A stretch of 64,000 bases of DNA from Croceicoccus gelatinilyticus (GTDB lineage: Bacteria; Pseudomonadota; Alphaproteobacteria; Sphingomonadales; Sphingomonadaceae). Under the pieces are notes generated by a model that searched no databases, was not told the origin of the DNA, and saw nothing but the letters and a program-made list of their open reading frames with translations. Position 1 is the first letter of the stretch; each line of letters opens with the position of its first letter. The translations under genes and the position numbers were made by a program. Shown here in pieces: positions 17,450 through 28,025 of this stretch. The stretch covers positions 248,001-312,000 of the forward strand of contig NZ_JAHCBF010000005.1 in the NCBI RefSeq assembly GCF_018398395.1, given 5' to 3'.

Positions 17450-18606
17450 TGGTTCGCAAGTTTCTCTATTTCATCGCCTTCTGCATCGTTCTGGTCATCA
17501 TCGCAGGGTTTGTCCTGACGATCTGGTCGAAGGAACTGACCGAACTGGCCTTTACGCCCAAGGGCGACTTCGTGGCGCAGGACCCGCTGGCGGGTAACGC
17601 CTACGAGGATCCGGCGATGTGGATCAGCCGCCCGGGCAACAGCTCGTCCGACCCTGCCCGCTGGCGTCCGGACAGCCTGCCGAAGAACGAAGCTCCGGCG
17701 CGTTCCGCGGTCTTCTTCGTCCACCCGACCAGCTACCTCGCCCGCGATGCATGGAACGCGCCGCTGGATGACGAGAGCGCCAATTCGGGCGCCGAACTGT
17801 TCGTGCGCGGGCTGGCCAGCCCGTTCAACCGCTCGATCGAGATCTGGGCCCCGCGTTACCGCCAAGCCGCGGTTGGCGCGTTCCTTGCCTCGGGCGAAAA
17901 TACGACCAACGCTTTCGATCTGGCCTACAACGATTTGGCCCAAGCCTTCGACTATTTCATCGCGACGACGGGAAAGGACGTGCCGATCGTGCTGGCGGGT
18001 CATAGCCAGGGCGCGCTACACCTGAAGCGGCTTCTGGCCGAGAAAGTCGCAGGCACGCCGCTCGCCGACCGCGTCGTTGCTGCCTACATCGCCGGCTGGC
18101 CGGTTTCGATGGAGCGGGACCTGCCCGCCATGGGCCTGCCCGCTTGCGCCACCGACAGCCAGTCGGGCTGCGTTCTCAGCTGGCAAAGCTATGCCGAGCC
18201 TGCCGATGCGGAACAGCTTTTCGATGCCTATGAACGGGGGCCGACGCTGGACGGCAAGCCGCTGACGAAGGCCGACACGCTTTGCACCAACCCGATTCTG
18301 GGCACGGTTGGCGGTGAAGCTCCGGCAAGCGACAACCTCGGCACGCTGGTGCCCAACGGCAACTTCACGGGCGGCGAAATCGTTGTCGGCGCGGTTCCGG
18401 CGCGCTGCGGTGAGGACAACCTGCTGCTGATCGGCGACCCGCCCGAAATGGGCAACGCGGTGCTGCCGGGCAACAACTACCACGTCTACGACATCCCTCT
18501 GTTCTGGATGAACGTGCGTCAGGACTTCGCAAAGCGCGAGGCCGGCTGGCTGAAGACGCATGGCGGCGCGGCACCTAGCGCTCCTGCTACCGCAGAGGCG
18601 CAATGA
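17449..18606 (+). CDS. DUF3089 alpha/beta-hydrolase-like protein
   Basis: A 385-residue protein with an N-terminal membrane anchor or signal (FLYFIAFCIVLVIIAGFVLTIW). Its body begins DPAMWISRP, shows VFFVHPTSYL, and carries a nucleophile-elbow motif VLAGHSQGALHL (Ser in GHSQG) typical of lipases. This matches DUF3089. The gene is coupled to PerM (TGATG) and overlaps ruvX by four bases. The protein probably faces the periplasm; the substrate is unknown. Confidence 0.82.
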   Translation: MVRKFLYFIAFCIVLVIIAGFVLTIWSKELTELAFTPKGDFVAQDPLAGNAYEDPAMWISRPGNSSSDPARWRPDSLPKNEAPARSAVFFVHPTSYLARDAWNAPLDDESANSGAELFVRGLASPFNRSIEIWAPRYRQAAVGAFLASGENTTNAFDLAYNDLAQAFDYFIATTGKDVPIVLAGHSQGALHLKRLLAEKVAGTPLADRVVAAYIAGWPVSMERDLPAMGLPACATDSQSGCVLSWQSYAEPADAEQLFDAYERGPTLDGKPLTKADTLCTNPILGTVGGEAPASDNLGTLVPNGNFTGGEIVVGAVPARCGEDNLLLIGDPPEMGNAVLPGNNYHVYDIPLFWMNVRQDFAKREAGWLKTHGGAAPSAPATAEAQ

Positions 18607-19076
18607 TCCTCGAAAACGCGCGCGAATTTGCCGACCTTCTGCCCGAAGGCGGCGTGCTGCTGGGGCTGGACCCCGGCACGAAGACCGTTGGCGTTGCCAC
18701 CTGCGATGCGGGATGGCGCTTTGCCACGGCGGGAAAAACGCTGCCGCGCGGCAAGTTCGGGCCGCTGAAAGCCGCGCTGGAAACGCTGGTCGGCGAACGC
18801 AGCGTCAAGGGCGTGGTGATCGGGCTGCCCCGGAACATGGACGGCACCGAGGGCCCGCGTGCGCAGGCGACACGGGCGCTTGCCCGCAATCTCGATACGG
18901 CTTTCGCGCTGCCAATCCTGTTATGGGATGAACGCCTGTCCACGGTCGGCGCAGAGCGCGCGATGATCGAACAGGACATGAGCCGCGCCAAACGGGCCGA
19001 ACGCATCGACTCTCACGCGGCAGCCGTCATCCTGCAGGGCGCGCTCGACGCGCTGGTTCAGGACGGGCTGGGATAA
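18603..19076 (+). CDS. ruvX: Putative pre-16S rRNA nuclease / Holliday junction resolvase-like YqgF
   Basis: A 157-residue RNase H-fold protein. The first Asp is in LLGLDPGTKTVGVATCD, the Glu in LWDERLSTVGAERAM, and the last Asp in RIDSHAAAVILQGALDAL, the complete YqgF active-site set. The family matures the 5' end of 16S rRNA and has also been called a Holliday junction resolvase. The ATG lies in the ATGA overlap with the preceding gene. A hairpin follows at 19083-19115. Confidence 0.93.
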   Translation: MILENAREFADLLPEGGVLLGLDPGTKTVGVATCDAGWRFATAGKTLPRGKFGPLKAALETLVGERSVKGVVIGLPRNMDGTEGPRAQATRALARNLDTAFALPILLWDERLSTVGAERAMIEQDMSRAKRAERIDSHAAAVILQGALDALVQDGLG

Positions 19077-19082
19077 GGGTGC

Positions 19083-19115
19083 GATCCCCCTGCCCGGTTG
19101 ATGCGGGCAGGGATC
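19083..19115. terminator. GC hairpin between convergent ruvX and a small ORF
   Basis: Stem CCTGCCCG / CGGGCAGG (8 bp, loop GTTGATG) with outer GATC pairing lies six bases after ruvX. No T run follows on either strand, so termination would be weak or Rho-assisted. It sits between the stops of ruvX and the small minus-strand gene. Confidence 0.45.
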
Positions 19116-19127
19116 ACGCGAAAGGGA

Positions 19128-19226
19128 TTAAGCCTTGGCTTCGTCCTGGGCAGCGATCTGCTTGGTTGCCCAAACCGAAGCTGCGAAGCTGATGCCGACA
19201 CCGGCTGCTGCCATTGCTACGATCAT
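19128..19226 (-). CDS. 32-residue small membrane protein
   Basis: The minus strand encodes a 32-residue peptide beginning MIVAMAAAGVGISFAASVWA and ending TKQIAAQDEAKA. A strong Shine-Dalgarno AGGAGA lies 7 bases before the ATG. The first twenty residues form one small-residue-rich hydrophobic helix; the tail is polar with mixed charge. It stands alone between ruvX and the cysG-like gene with its own stop and flanking hairpin. I do not recognise a family. Translation is inferred from the ribosome site and the peptide's composition. Confidence 0.65.
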   Translation of the reverse strand: MIVAMAAAGVGISFAASVWATKQIAAQDEAKA

Positions 19227-19337
19227 GACTGGTCTCCTGGTTGGTATCTTACTTGCGAGTGACGAGATATGTCAGGAACCTTGAAAAGCGGTTAACGCTG
19301 CAAAGCGGCCAAACCCCTGCACCTGCAGCGCAATTTC

Positions 19338-20102
19338 TCAAGACAGTCTGAGAACTACGACAAGCCCGTCATGCGCGGTGTCATCGAGTCCCGTGCGGAC
19401 CGCATCGGCGCGGGCGCGGACCAGCAGGGCTTCGGGCACGGCGGGATCGTGCGCGACGACATCGGCGCTGCCCAGAAGCCGCGCCTCGCGCAGCGTCAGG
19501 TCGTCGGGATCGGTGGAGCGCAGGACGATCTCGTGAAGCCCGCTTGGTGCGCTTTCGGCGCTGGTGGAGATCCAGCCCGACACCGCATCGGGCCCGTGCG
19601 CGGCCATGATGTCGAGCGCCCCGCCCTCGTCCAGCGCGGCGTCGAGCGCGCGGCGGCGTTCGGCAGGTTTCGCCCAGCGATCCTTCATCGCCGCCCGCGC
19701 ATCGCGCAAAGCATCGGCCAGCATGCCCAGCCCTTGCGGCAGCAGACGTTCGATCCGCAGACGCAGGATCTTGGCGAGGCCTGCAGAGGCCCCGCCCGTG
19801 CCGACCGCGATCAGCACCGGATCGCGGTCCACGATCGACGGCACTGTGAAATCGCACAGCGAAGGCTTGTCGGTGACGTTGACGAGCAACCCCTTGCAGC
19901 GCAGCCGGATGGCCGCAGCCTCGGCATCGCGGTCATCCTCTATCACGACGAAGCCGAGCACGGCATGGTGCGCCTCGGGCTCTCCCACGCATTCGCCGCC
20001 TGCGCGTTCGACAAGGCGGCGCTTGGCATCAGCGGCCTCGCCCTGCCCCAGCACGACGACCTTGCGGCCTGCAATGCGAAAGAAGAGCGGGAGCGACTGC
20101 AT
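19338..20102 (-). CDS. Precorrin-2 dehydrogenase/siroheme synthase-like protein with truncated SUMT domain
   Basis: A 254-residue CysG-like protein. Residues 1-145 are the NAD-dependent precorrin-2 dehydrogenase/ferrochelatase part: PLFFRIAGRKVVVLGQGEAADAKRRL, then VNVTDKPSLCDFTVPSIVDRDPV and the expected GTGGASAGLAKILRLRIERLLP. The end, LHEIVLRSTDPDDLTLREARLLGSADVVAHDPAV, matches only the beginning of the uroporphyrinogen methyltransferase domain and has lost its GxGPGD. It is probably active for the last siroheme steps without methyltransferase activity. It lies 7 bases downstream of lysA. Confidence 0.85.
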   Translation of the reverse strand: MQSLPLFFRIAGRKVVVLGQGEAADAKRRLVERAGGECVGEPEAHHAVLGFVVIEDDRDAEAAAIRLRCKGLLVNVTDKPSLCDFTVPSIVDRDPVLIAVGTGGASAGLAKILRLRIERLLPQGLGMLADALRDARAAMKDRWAKPAERRRALDAALDEGGALDIMAAHGPDAVSGWISTSAESAPSGLHEIVLRSTDPDDLTLREARLLGSADVVAHDPAVPEALLVRARADAVRTGLDDTAHDGLVVVLRLS

Positions 20103-20109
20103 CAGGCGA

Positions 20110-21369
20110 TCACTTCAGCCAGTCCGGCACCTGCTCGGCCGCGAGGATCGTGGCCGGTTCGATGCGGTTGGCGACAACGGCATACCTGTCGCCGCTCACC
20201 AGCACTTCGGGCACCAGAGGGCGCGAGTTGTAGGTGTTCGCCATCGTCGCGCCATAGGCGCCCGCCGTGCGGAACGCGACGAGATCGCCGGTCTGGACCG
20301 CGTCCATCTCGCGGTTCTTGGCAAACGTGTCCGAGCTTTCGCAGATCGGGCCGACGACGTTCGCGGTCATCGTCTCGCCATTGGGGCACACGGCCACGCA
20401 ATCGTGCCAGGCATCGTACATGGCAGGGCGCGCCAGATCGTTCATCGCGGCATCGACCACGACGAAAGGATTGTTGGCCCCGCGCTTTACCCGCACGACC
20501 TTGCTGACCAGAACGCCCGAATTGCCGGTAATGACGCGGCCCGGTTCGAACATGACGGTAACGTCCCAGTCCTTCGTCACGTCCGCGACCATCGCGGCAT
20601 AATCATCGGGACCGGGAAGCTGCTCACCCACGCGGTAGGGCACGCCAAGTCCGCCGCCCAGATCGACGTGCGTGATCGTGTGACCCGCAGCGCGAAGGTC
20701 GGCCAGCATCACGCCCATCTTGGCAAATGCGGCGCGGCTGGGGTCGAGGTTGGTGATCTGGCTGCCGATGTGGACGGCCAGACCGCGCAGGCTCATACCG
20801 GGCAATGCGGACAGGCGTGCAAAGATGTCCTTCGCGGCGAAATAGGGCACGCCGAACTTGTTGTCGGCCTTGCCGGTGCTGATCTTGTCGTGCGTTCCGG
20901 CATCAACGTCGGGATTGACGCGCAGCGCAGCGGTCGCGGTCAGGCCCTTTTCATGCGCGATGCGGGCAAGCTCGATGCCCTCTTCCTCACTTTCGAGGTT
21001 GAACTGGCCGATGCCCGATTCCAGCGCCTCGGCCAGTTCCTCGTCGGTCTTGCCGACGCCGGAAAAGACGATGTCCGCACCCGGAATGCCCGCAGCAAGC
21101 GCGCGGCGCGCCTCACCGATTGAGACGACGTCGGCGCCAAAGCCTTCTTCCTTCAGCACGCGCAGGACGGCGAGGTTCGGGTTCGACTTCACCGCGAAAG
21201 CGAAATGCGTCTTGGGCAGGATCGACAGCGCCTCGCGGAACACGCGGGCGTGGCGGCGCAAGGTCGCTTCGGAATAGACATAGACGGGCGTGCCCACTGC
21301 CTCGGCAATCGCCGGCAGAGCCACGTCCTCGGCGTGGAGAACGCCGTCCTTTATCTGGAAATGGTCCAT
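20110..21369 (-). CDS. lysA: Diaminopimelate decarboxylase
   Basis: A 419-residue fold-type III PLP enzyme making lysine from meso-diaminopimelate. The PLP lysine is in HFAFAVKSNPNLAVLRVL. HIGSQITNLDP, the glycine loop GGGLGVPYR, the GPICESSDTFA cysteine of the second subunit's active site, and the C-terminal GAYGATMANTYNSRP are all present. The ATG at 21369 (MDHFQIKDGV) is one codon from the upstream lipoprotein stop, so argH, the lipoprotein gene and lysA form one transcription unit. Confidence 0.97.
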   Translation of the reverse strand: MDHFQIKDGVLHAEDVALPAIAEAVGTPVYVYSEATLRRHARVFREALSILPKTHFAFAVKSNPNLAVLRVLKEEGFGADVVSIGEARRALAAGIPGADIVFSGVGKTDEELAEALESGIGQFNLESEEEGIELARIAHEKGLTATAALRVNPDVDAGTHDKISTGKADNKFGVPYFAAKDIFARLSALPGMSLRGLAVHIGSQITNLDPSRAAFAKMGVMLADLRAAGHTITHVDLGGGLGVPYRVGEQLPGPDDYAAMVADVTKDWDVTVMFEPGRVITGNSGVLVSKVVRVKRGANNPFVVVDAAMNDLARPAMYDAWHDCVAVCPNGETMTANVVGPICESSDTFAKNREMDAVQTGDLVAFRTAGAYGATMANTYNSRPLVPEVLVSGDRYAVVANRIEPATILAAEQVPDWLK

Positions 21370-21370
21370 C

Positions 21371-21622
21371 TCAGCCCTCCGGCGGCAGGTCGAATGGGTC
21401 CTGCTCGCGCTCTTCCGAACGGGTGCGCAGTTCGACGCTGCGTTCGGGCGCGGCCTGTGCGGGCCGTTCCAGCAGGTCGTCGGCATCGGGCTGCGTGTCC
21501 GCGCCATAAGGCGTCGGCGGCAGCGATGCGCCTTCGACGGGGCGCAGATCGGTTTCGCGCGCGCAGCCGGACAGGGCCAGCACTGCAAGCGCGCTGCCGA
21601 TGATGGCGTTACGGATCGTCAT
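21371..21622 (-). CDS. Small lipoprotein (LptM-like position between argH and lysA)
   Basis: An 83-residue protein with lipobox LSGC (Cys20) after a short hydrophobic signal ([15 protein letters not shown]). The mature part is acidic and proline-rich and looks unstructured (PFDLPPEG at the end). It overlaps argH by four bases and ends one base before lysA. A small lipoprotein between these two genes is the usual place for LptM/YifL, which helps assemble the LPS translocon. Sequence similarity itself is too weak to prove that. Confidence 0.75.
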   Translation of the reverse strand: MTIRNAIIGSALAVLALSGCARETDLRPVEGASLPPTPYGADTQPDADDLLERPAQAAPERSVELRTRSEEREQDPFDLPPEG

Positions 21623-23049
21623 GCGCCCTGCTCCACTCCAAGCACCTTGCGGGCCTCCGCCACGCGCTTCGTCACTTCGGACGGAGCGGTGCCGCCGTGG
21701 CTGCACCGCGCGGCGACCGATGCCTCGACCGAGAGCGCATCGTACACACGCTCGTCGATCCGCGCATCGATGGCTTTCAACTCGTCCATCGAGAGCTGGT
21801 CCAGTGCCACGCCCTTGCTTTCGGCAAGCTTGACCGCAGCGCCAGTGATGTGATGCGCCTCGCGGAAGGGGATGTCGGCCTGACGCACCAACCAATCGGC
21901 AAGGTCGGTCGCGGTGGCATAGCCGAGCTCGGCGGCCTGACGCATCCGGTCGGTCTTGAAGGTCGCATCGGCGACCATGCCAGTCATCGCCGCGATTGAC
22001 AGGGCGAGCAGCGATGCGGCCTCGAACACCGGCGGCTTGTCGTCCTGCATGTCCTTCGAATAGGCGAGCGGAAGGCCCTTCATAGTGACCATCAGGCTGG
22101 TGAGGCAACCCACGATCCGCCCCGCGTGGCCACGCACCAGTTCGGCGGCGTCGGGGTTCTTTTTCTGCGGCATGATCGAACTGCCGGTCGACAGCGTGTC
22201 GGGCATCCGCACGAAGCCGAAAGGCTGGCTGGCCCAGATGATCATTTCCTCGGCCAGACGCGACAGGTGGAGCGAGCACTGCGCCGCCGCCTGCAGGTAG
22301 TCCAGCGCGAAGTCGCGGTCCGACACGGCATCGAGGCTGTTGTCGGTAGGCTTGGCAAAGCCCAGCGCGCCTGCCGTGTGATCGCGATCGAGCGGGAAGC
22401 CGGTACCGGCGAGCGCGGCGCTGCCCAGCGGGCATTCGTTCATGCGCACGCGCGCATCGGCAAAGCGCGAACGGTCGCGGCGGAACATCTCGTAATAGGC
22501 CATGAGGTGATGGCCCAGCGTCACCGGCTGCGCGGTCTGAAGATGCGTGAAACCGGGCATGATGCTGTCGGCATTTTCGCCCGCCCGCGTCACCAGCGCC
22601 ATCTGGAGCTGCAGCAGGCCCGCTTCGGCCTGATCCATCGCGTCGCGCACCCAGAGGCGGAAGTCGGTCGCCACCTGGTCGTTGCGGCTGCGCGCGGTGT
22701 GGAGGCGTCCGGCGGCGGCACCAATCAGCTGGGTCAGGCGTTCCTCTGTCACCATGTGGATGTCTTCGAGGTCCCAGTTTTCGGGCACGCCGTTCGCTTC
22801 GTATTCGGCCGCGACCTGGTCGAGCCCGTCCGAGATCAGCTTCATGTCTTCTGCCGACACGATGCCCTGCTTGCCCAGCATCGCGACATGGGCCTTGCTG
22901 GCGGCGATGTCCTGCCGCCACATGGCCTTGTCGAAGGGAATGGAGGCGTTTATCTCGCGCATGATCGCGGACGGCCCTTCGGCGAAGCGTCCGCCCCACA
23001 TTTGGTTTGCCTGACCGCCGCTTTCACCGGAGCCCGAATTGCCCGTCAT
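21619..23049 (-). CDS. argH: Argininosuccinate lyase
   Basis: A 476-residue lyase releasing arginine and fumarate. It shows [20 protein letters not shown] at the start, [17 protein letters not shown], the His-containing [20 protein letters not shown], and the fumarase-superfamily signature [15 protein letters not shown] 23049 fits the family N-terminus. Its first codons overlap the start of the divergent tlpA-like gene by 11 bases, so its promoter must lie inside that gene. Confidence 0.97.
   Translation of the reverse strand: MTGNSGSGESGGQANQMWGGRFAEGPSAIMREINASIPFDKAMWRQDIAASKAHVAMLGKQGIVSAEDMKLISDGLDQVAAEYEANGVPENWDLEDIHMVTEERLTQLIGAAAGRLHTARSRNDQVATDFRLWVRDAMDQAEAGLLQLQMALVTRAGENADSIMPGFTHLQTAQPVTLGHHLMAYYEMFRRDRSRFADARVRMNECPLGSAALAGTGFPLDRDHTAGALGFAKPTDNSLDAVSDRDFALDYLQAAAQCSLHLSRLAEEMIIWASQPFGFVRMPDTLSTGSSIMPQKKNPDAAELVRGHAGRIVGCLTSLMVTMKGLPLAYSKDMQDDKPPVFEAASLLALSIAAMTGMVADATFKTDRMRQAAELGYATATDLADWLVRQADIPFREAHHITGAAVKLAESKGVALDQLSMDELKAIDARIDERVYDALSVEASVAARCSHGGTAPSEVTKRVAEARKVLGVEQGA
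23029..23032 (+). promoter_or_regulatory. Shine-Dalgarno deciding the TTG start of the TlpA-like gene
   Basis: GGAG six bases before TTG 23039. The frame has a stop at 23012 and no ATG or GTG before the signal peptide, so TTG is the only ordinary start. The site lies inside the argH coding sequence on the other strand. Confidence 0.65.
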
Positions 23050-23656
23050 CGAAATAAGCCCGCCCTTCAAGTTTCTCGCCGGAATCGCGCTGGCTTGCGC
23101 CGTACCGGCAATCGCCGCGTGCGATAGGCAAAGCGAGGCTCCGGAGCAACCTGAAGCATCGGTCAGCGATGACACAGCCGCCACGCAAAGCGGCGATGAC
23201 GAGTTCAACGGCACGCTGGACACTTCGACGAGCGGGCAGGAAATGCCCGATTTCGCGATCACACTGCCCGATGGCACGTCAAAGAAGTTGAGCGATTTCA
23301 AGGGCAAGCCCCTGCTCGTCAACCTCTGGGCGACGTGGTGCGGGCCTTGCGTGCTGGAAATGCCGATGCTGGACGAACTGGCTGGTCGCTATCCGGACAA
23401 GCTGAAAGTGATCGTCGTGTCGCAGGACATGGGCGGGGCCGAAGTGGTCGAACCGTGGTTCGCGGAGAAGGAATTCTCACATCTCGAACCGTGGATGGAT
23501 CCGAAGAACGACCTCGGCTTTTCGTACAACACCGGCATGTTGCCCACGACCGTGCTCTACGACGCGGACGGCAAGGAAGTATGGCGCATGATCGGCGGGC
23601 ACGACTGGTCCAACGCCGAGACCGAGGCGATGCTGGCCGATACGATCGGGGGCTGA
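23039..23656 (+). CDS. TlpA-like thioredoxin-fold lipoprotein
   Basis: A 205-residue secreted thiol-disulfide protein. After TTG 23039 comes a signal with lipobox IAAC, then an acidic Ser/Thr-rich linker, then a thioredoxin domain: [25 protein letters not shown] with the WCGPC active site and the cis-proline region [13 protein letters not shown]. TlpA-type proteins reduce cytochrome or oxidase copper-site thiols in the periplasm; the partner here is not evident. It is divergent from and overlaps argH. Confidence 0.88.
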   Translation: MPVIEISPPFKFLAGIALACAVPAIAACDRQSEAPEQPEASVSDDTAATQSGDDEFNGTLDTSTSGQEMPDFAITLPDGTSKKLSDFKGKPLLVNLWATWCGPCVLEMPMLDELAGRYPDKLKVIVVSQDMGGAEVVEPWFAEKEFSHLEPWMDPKNDLGFSYNTGMLPTTVLYDADGKEVWRMIGGHDWSNAETEAMLADTIGG

Positions 23657-23660
23657 AGCG

Positions 23661-24299
23661 TTACGCCCCGGCGGACGGCAGCGCTGCGTCGAGTTCCTTG
23701 GCGATCAGCACGGCCTGAGTGCGGTTGACCACGCCCAGCCGGCGAAAGATCGCGGTCATGTGCGCTTTCACCGTCGCTTCGGAAATGTCCATTTCGTGGG
23801 CGATCTGCTTGTTGAGCTTACCCTCGGACACCAGGGTCAGGATTCGCCGCTGCGCAGGCGTGAGGCGGGCCAGCTTTTCAAGATTGCTGGCATCCTCCTC
23901 GGTCACCTCGCCTTCCTCTGGGAACCAGTAGTCCCCTTCGGAAACAGCGGTAAGCGCCTCGCGCATCACGGGAAGCGGGGCGCTTTTCGGGATGAAGGCA
24001 GCCGCGCCCAGTTCGCGGGCGCCGCGCCGTACCTTGGCGTCCTCGCTCGCCGATACGACCACGACGGGTATCGCGGGAAAGTCCTGCCGGAACGCCATCA
24101 GCGTCTGCAAGCCGGCGCTGTCCGCCATGTGCAGGTCCAGCGTCAGCAGCTCGACCCCGCCCTTCCCGGCCTCGGCGCGGGCAGAGGCGGCGTCCGCCAC
24201 CTCCACCACGTCGCGGCCCGGCCACGATTGTTCGACACATCCGCGCACCGCTGCGCGCAGCAGCGGATGGTCGTCGGCGATTACTACCCGCCCGGTCAT
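23661..24299 (-). CDS. LuxR-type (NarL family) response regulator beside acs
   Basis: A 212-residue response regulator. The receiver has the acidic pair ADDHP, the phospho-acceptor Asp in ELLTLDLHM (about residue 55), VSAS and the lysine in AFIPKSAPL. The C-terminal HTH is LTPAQRRILTLVSEGKLNKQIAHEMDISEATVKAHMTAIFRRLGV. ATG 24299 has GGTGGG six bases before it; an ATG at 24305 is two codons earlier. It is downstream of and probably co-transcribed with acs, and such regulators control acs in several proteobacteria. No histidine kinase gene is in the window. Confidence 0.88.
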   Translation of the reverse strand: MTGRVVIADDHPLLRAAVRGCVEQSWPGRDVVEVADAASARAEAGKGGVELLTLDLHMADSAGLQTLMAFRQDFPAIPVVVVSASEDAKVRRGARELGAAAFIPKSAPLPVMREALTAVSEGDYWFPEEGEVTEEDASNLEKLARLTPAQRRILTLVSEGKLNKQIAHEMDISEATVKAHMTAIFRRLGVVNRTQAVLIAKELDAALPSAGA

Positions 24300-24320
24300 T
24301 GGCATCCCACCATGGTCAAA

Positions 24321-24338
24321 GGCCCTCCCTCAAGGGCC
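24321..24338 (-). terminator. Hairpin between acs and the response regulator
   Basis: GGCCCT / AGGGCC stem with a short loop in the 45-base gap between the two minus-strand genes, followed by TTTG on the minus strand. It is a weak terminator or mRNA-end stabiliser, likely allowing partial read-through to the regulator. Confidence 0.4.
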
Positions 24339-24344
24339 GGGACC

Positions 24345-26297
<1,953 letters not shown>

Positions 26298-26485
26298 GGC
26301 ACTCCCCCGAGGTCTGGTGTTGTCCGCATTTCGCTGCAACCGCGAAAAGTCGCGCATTTCCTAGCGTCTTGCGGCCTGATTTGCTTCTCGACCTTAGTCT
26401 TATAGACGTATTGCCGATAGAGGCAGGCACGCGAAACTGCGACCTTGCGCCCCACATCCACGATAGATGGGGAGGGGAGTACCTG

Positions 26486-27892
26486 ATGTACAAGAATACG
26501 TCCGGCAAAGCGTTGCGTCGTTCCATTGCAGCCGGCCTTCTGGCCGCCACGGCGATGGCTCCGGCCGCAGCCCATGCACAGAGCTCGGTAGAGGACCGTC
26601 TCGACAAGCTGGAAGCCATGATCATGGCGCTAGAGGCGCGGATGGACGCGCAGCAGAGCGCCCCCGCCGATCCGCAGACCCAGGCAGCCGTTACCGAAAT
26701 GCGCGCCGCCGTTGCCGAAACGCGCGCCGTGGCGGCGAAACAGGGCGAACTGGAAACCCGCGTCGCCGCGGTCGAAACCTCGGACAAGTCCGGCTTCCAC
26801 ATCGGCGATACGCAAGTCACCATCGGTGGCTATGTGAAGATGGACGCGATTACCGCGCGCACCAGCGCCGGCCAGCTTGGCGGCGACACGTTCCTTCGGG
26901 ACTTCCTGATCCCCAGCACCGTGCCCGTTGGCACCGGCGCCGGTTCGGGTTGGGATACCGACTTCAACGCCCGCCAGACCCGTTTTGCCATCAAGACCGC
27001 GACGCCGGTTGCCGGCAAGACGCTGGGCACGACCATGGAAATGGACTTCATGGTCACCAGCGGCGGCGACGAGCGTATCACCAACTCCTACACGCCGCGC
27101 CTGCGCCATGCCTTCGTTACTTATGACGGCTGGACCATCGGCCAGACCTGGGGCACGTTCTTCAACGTGGGCGCCCTGCCCGACACGCTCGACTTCATCG
27201 GCACGACACCGGGCACCGTCTTCATCCGTCAGCCGCTCGTCCGCTATACCACCAAGAGCGGTTTCTCGATCGCGGTCGAACAGCCTGAAACGACTGTCAC
27301 TACCGCCACCGGCGGCCGCGTGACGCCGGGTGACGATTCCCTGCCCGATGTCGTGCTGCGCTTCGACAAGAAGGCCGGCAAGAGCGCGTTCTCGATCGCC
27401 GCGATCGGTCGCCAGCTGAAGGTGTCGAACGACGACTTCGGCCTCGGCAGCGACAGCACGCTGGGTTACGGCGTGTCCGTGTCGGGCAAGATCGGCATCG
27501 GCGAAAAGGACGACTTCCGGTTCATGGTCAACGCCGGCGAAGGTCTGGGCCGCTACATCGGTCTCAACATCGTCAACGATGCCGCGATCGATCCGGCCAC
27601 CGGCGACCTCGATGCCATTGCCAGCTACTCGGGCTTTGCCGCCTACCGCCATGTCTGGGGCGACAAGCTGCGCTCCACCATCGCGGGCAGCTATTTCAAG
27701 GCGGACAACCCGGTCGCGCTGACGTCGACATCGCCGACCGACACGGTCTGGAACGCGCTGGCCAACGTCATCTACACGCCCGTCCCGAAACTCGATCTGG
27801 GTGTGGAGTACATGTACGTCGAACGCGAAAACGAAGCGGGCCTCGACGGCAATCTGCAGAAGGTGCAGGTTTCCGCCAAGTACAGCTTCTGA
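26486..27892 (+). CDS. DcaP-like outer-membrane porin
   Basis: A 468-residue outer-membrane protein. It has a signal peptide cleaved near AHA-Q (residue 31), an N-terminal coiled coil (VEDRLDKLEAMIMALEARMD) and a beta-barrel ending KYSF with terminal Phe. GYVKMDAI, FNARQTRF and the paired-strand pattern match DcaP-type trimeric channels for carboxylic acids. ATG 26486 follows GGGGAGGGGAG. Its place between acs and prpE suggests it takes up acetate, propionate or related acids; that is inference. Confidence 0.85.
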   Translation: MYKNTSGKALRRSIAAGLLAATAMAPAAAHAQSSVEDRLDKLEAMIMALEARMDAQQSAPADPQTQAAVTEMRAAVAETRAVAAKQGELETRVAAVETSDKSGFHIGDTQVTIGGYVKMDAITARTSAGQLGGDTFLRDFLIPSTVPVGTGAGSGWDTDFNARQTRFAIKTATPVAGKTLGTTMEMDFMVTSGGDERITNSYTPRLRHAFVTYDGWTIGQTWGTFFNVGALPDTLDFIGTTPGTVFIRQPLVRYTTKSGFSIAVEQPETTVTTATGGRVTPGDDSLPDVVLRFDKKAGKSAFSIAAIGRQLKVSNDDFGLGSDSTLGYGVSVSGKIGIGEKDDFRFMVNAGEGLGRYIGLNIVNDAAIDPATGDLDAIASYSGFAAYRHVWGDKLRSTIAGSYFKADNPVALTSTSPTDTVWNALANVIYTPVPKLDLGVEYMYVERENEAGLDGNLQKVQVSAKYSF

Positions 27893-27949
27893 CGGGGCAC
27901 CAATGGTGCACGGCCGCCGGCCCCCACGCCGCGGCCTGGACGGGATCGA

Positions 27950-27977
27950 CGGAGGCACTTGGAAACAGGTGCCTCCG
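27950..27977 (+). terminator. Hairpin downstream of the porin gene
   Basis: CGGAGGCAC / GTGCCTCCG, a 9-bp stem with a 10-base loop, 57 bases past the porin stop and 48 before prpE. No T run follows, so it may mainly protect the porin mRNA or reduce read-through into prpE. Confidence 0.45.
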
Positions 27978-28025
27978 AAGATCGTTGAATGTGAAGTAAC
28001 GCAAATGTCTTGAGGGAGACTCCAG

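Noticed and set aside
19564-21123. Long open frame opposite cysG-like and lysA genes
   Set aside because: High-GC third-position bias leaves antisense frames open. The opposite strand holds two clear enzymes with overlaps and motifs.
21371-22999. Second long minus-strand frame overlapping argH
   Set aside because: Only its last 83 codons (the lipoprotein) look real; the rest is an out-of-frame reading of argH.
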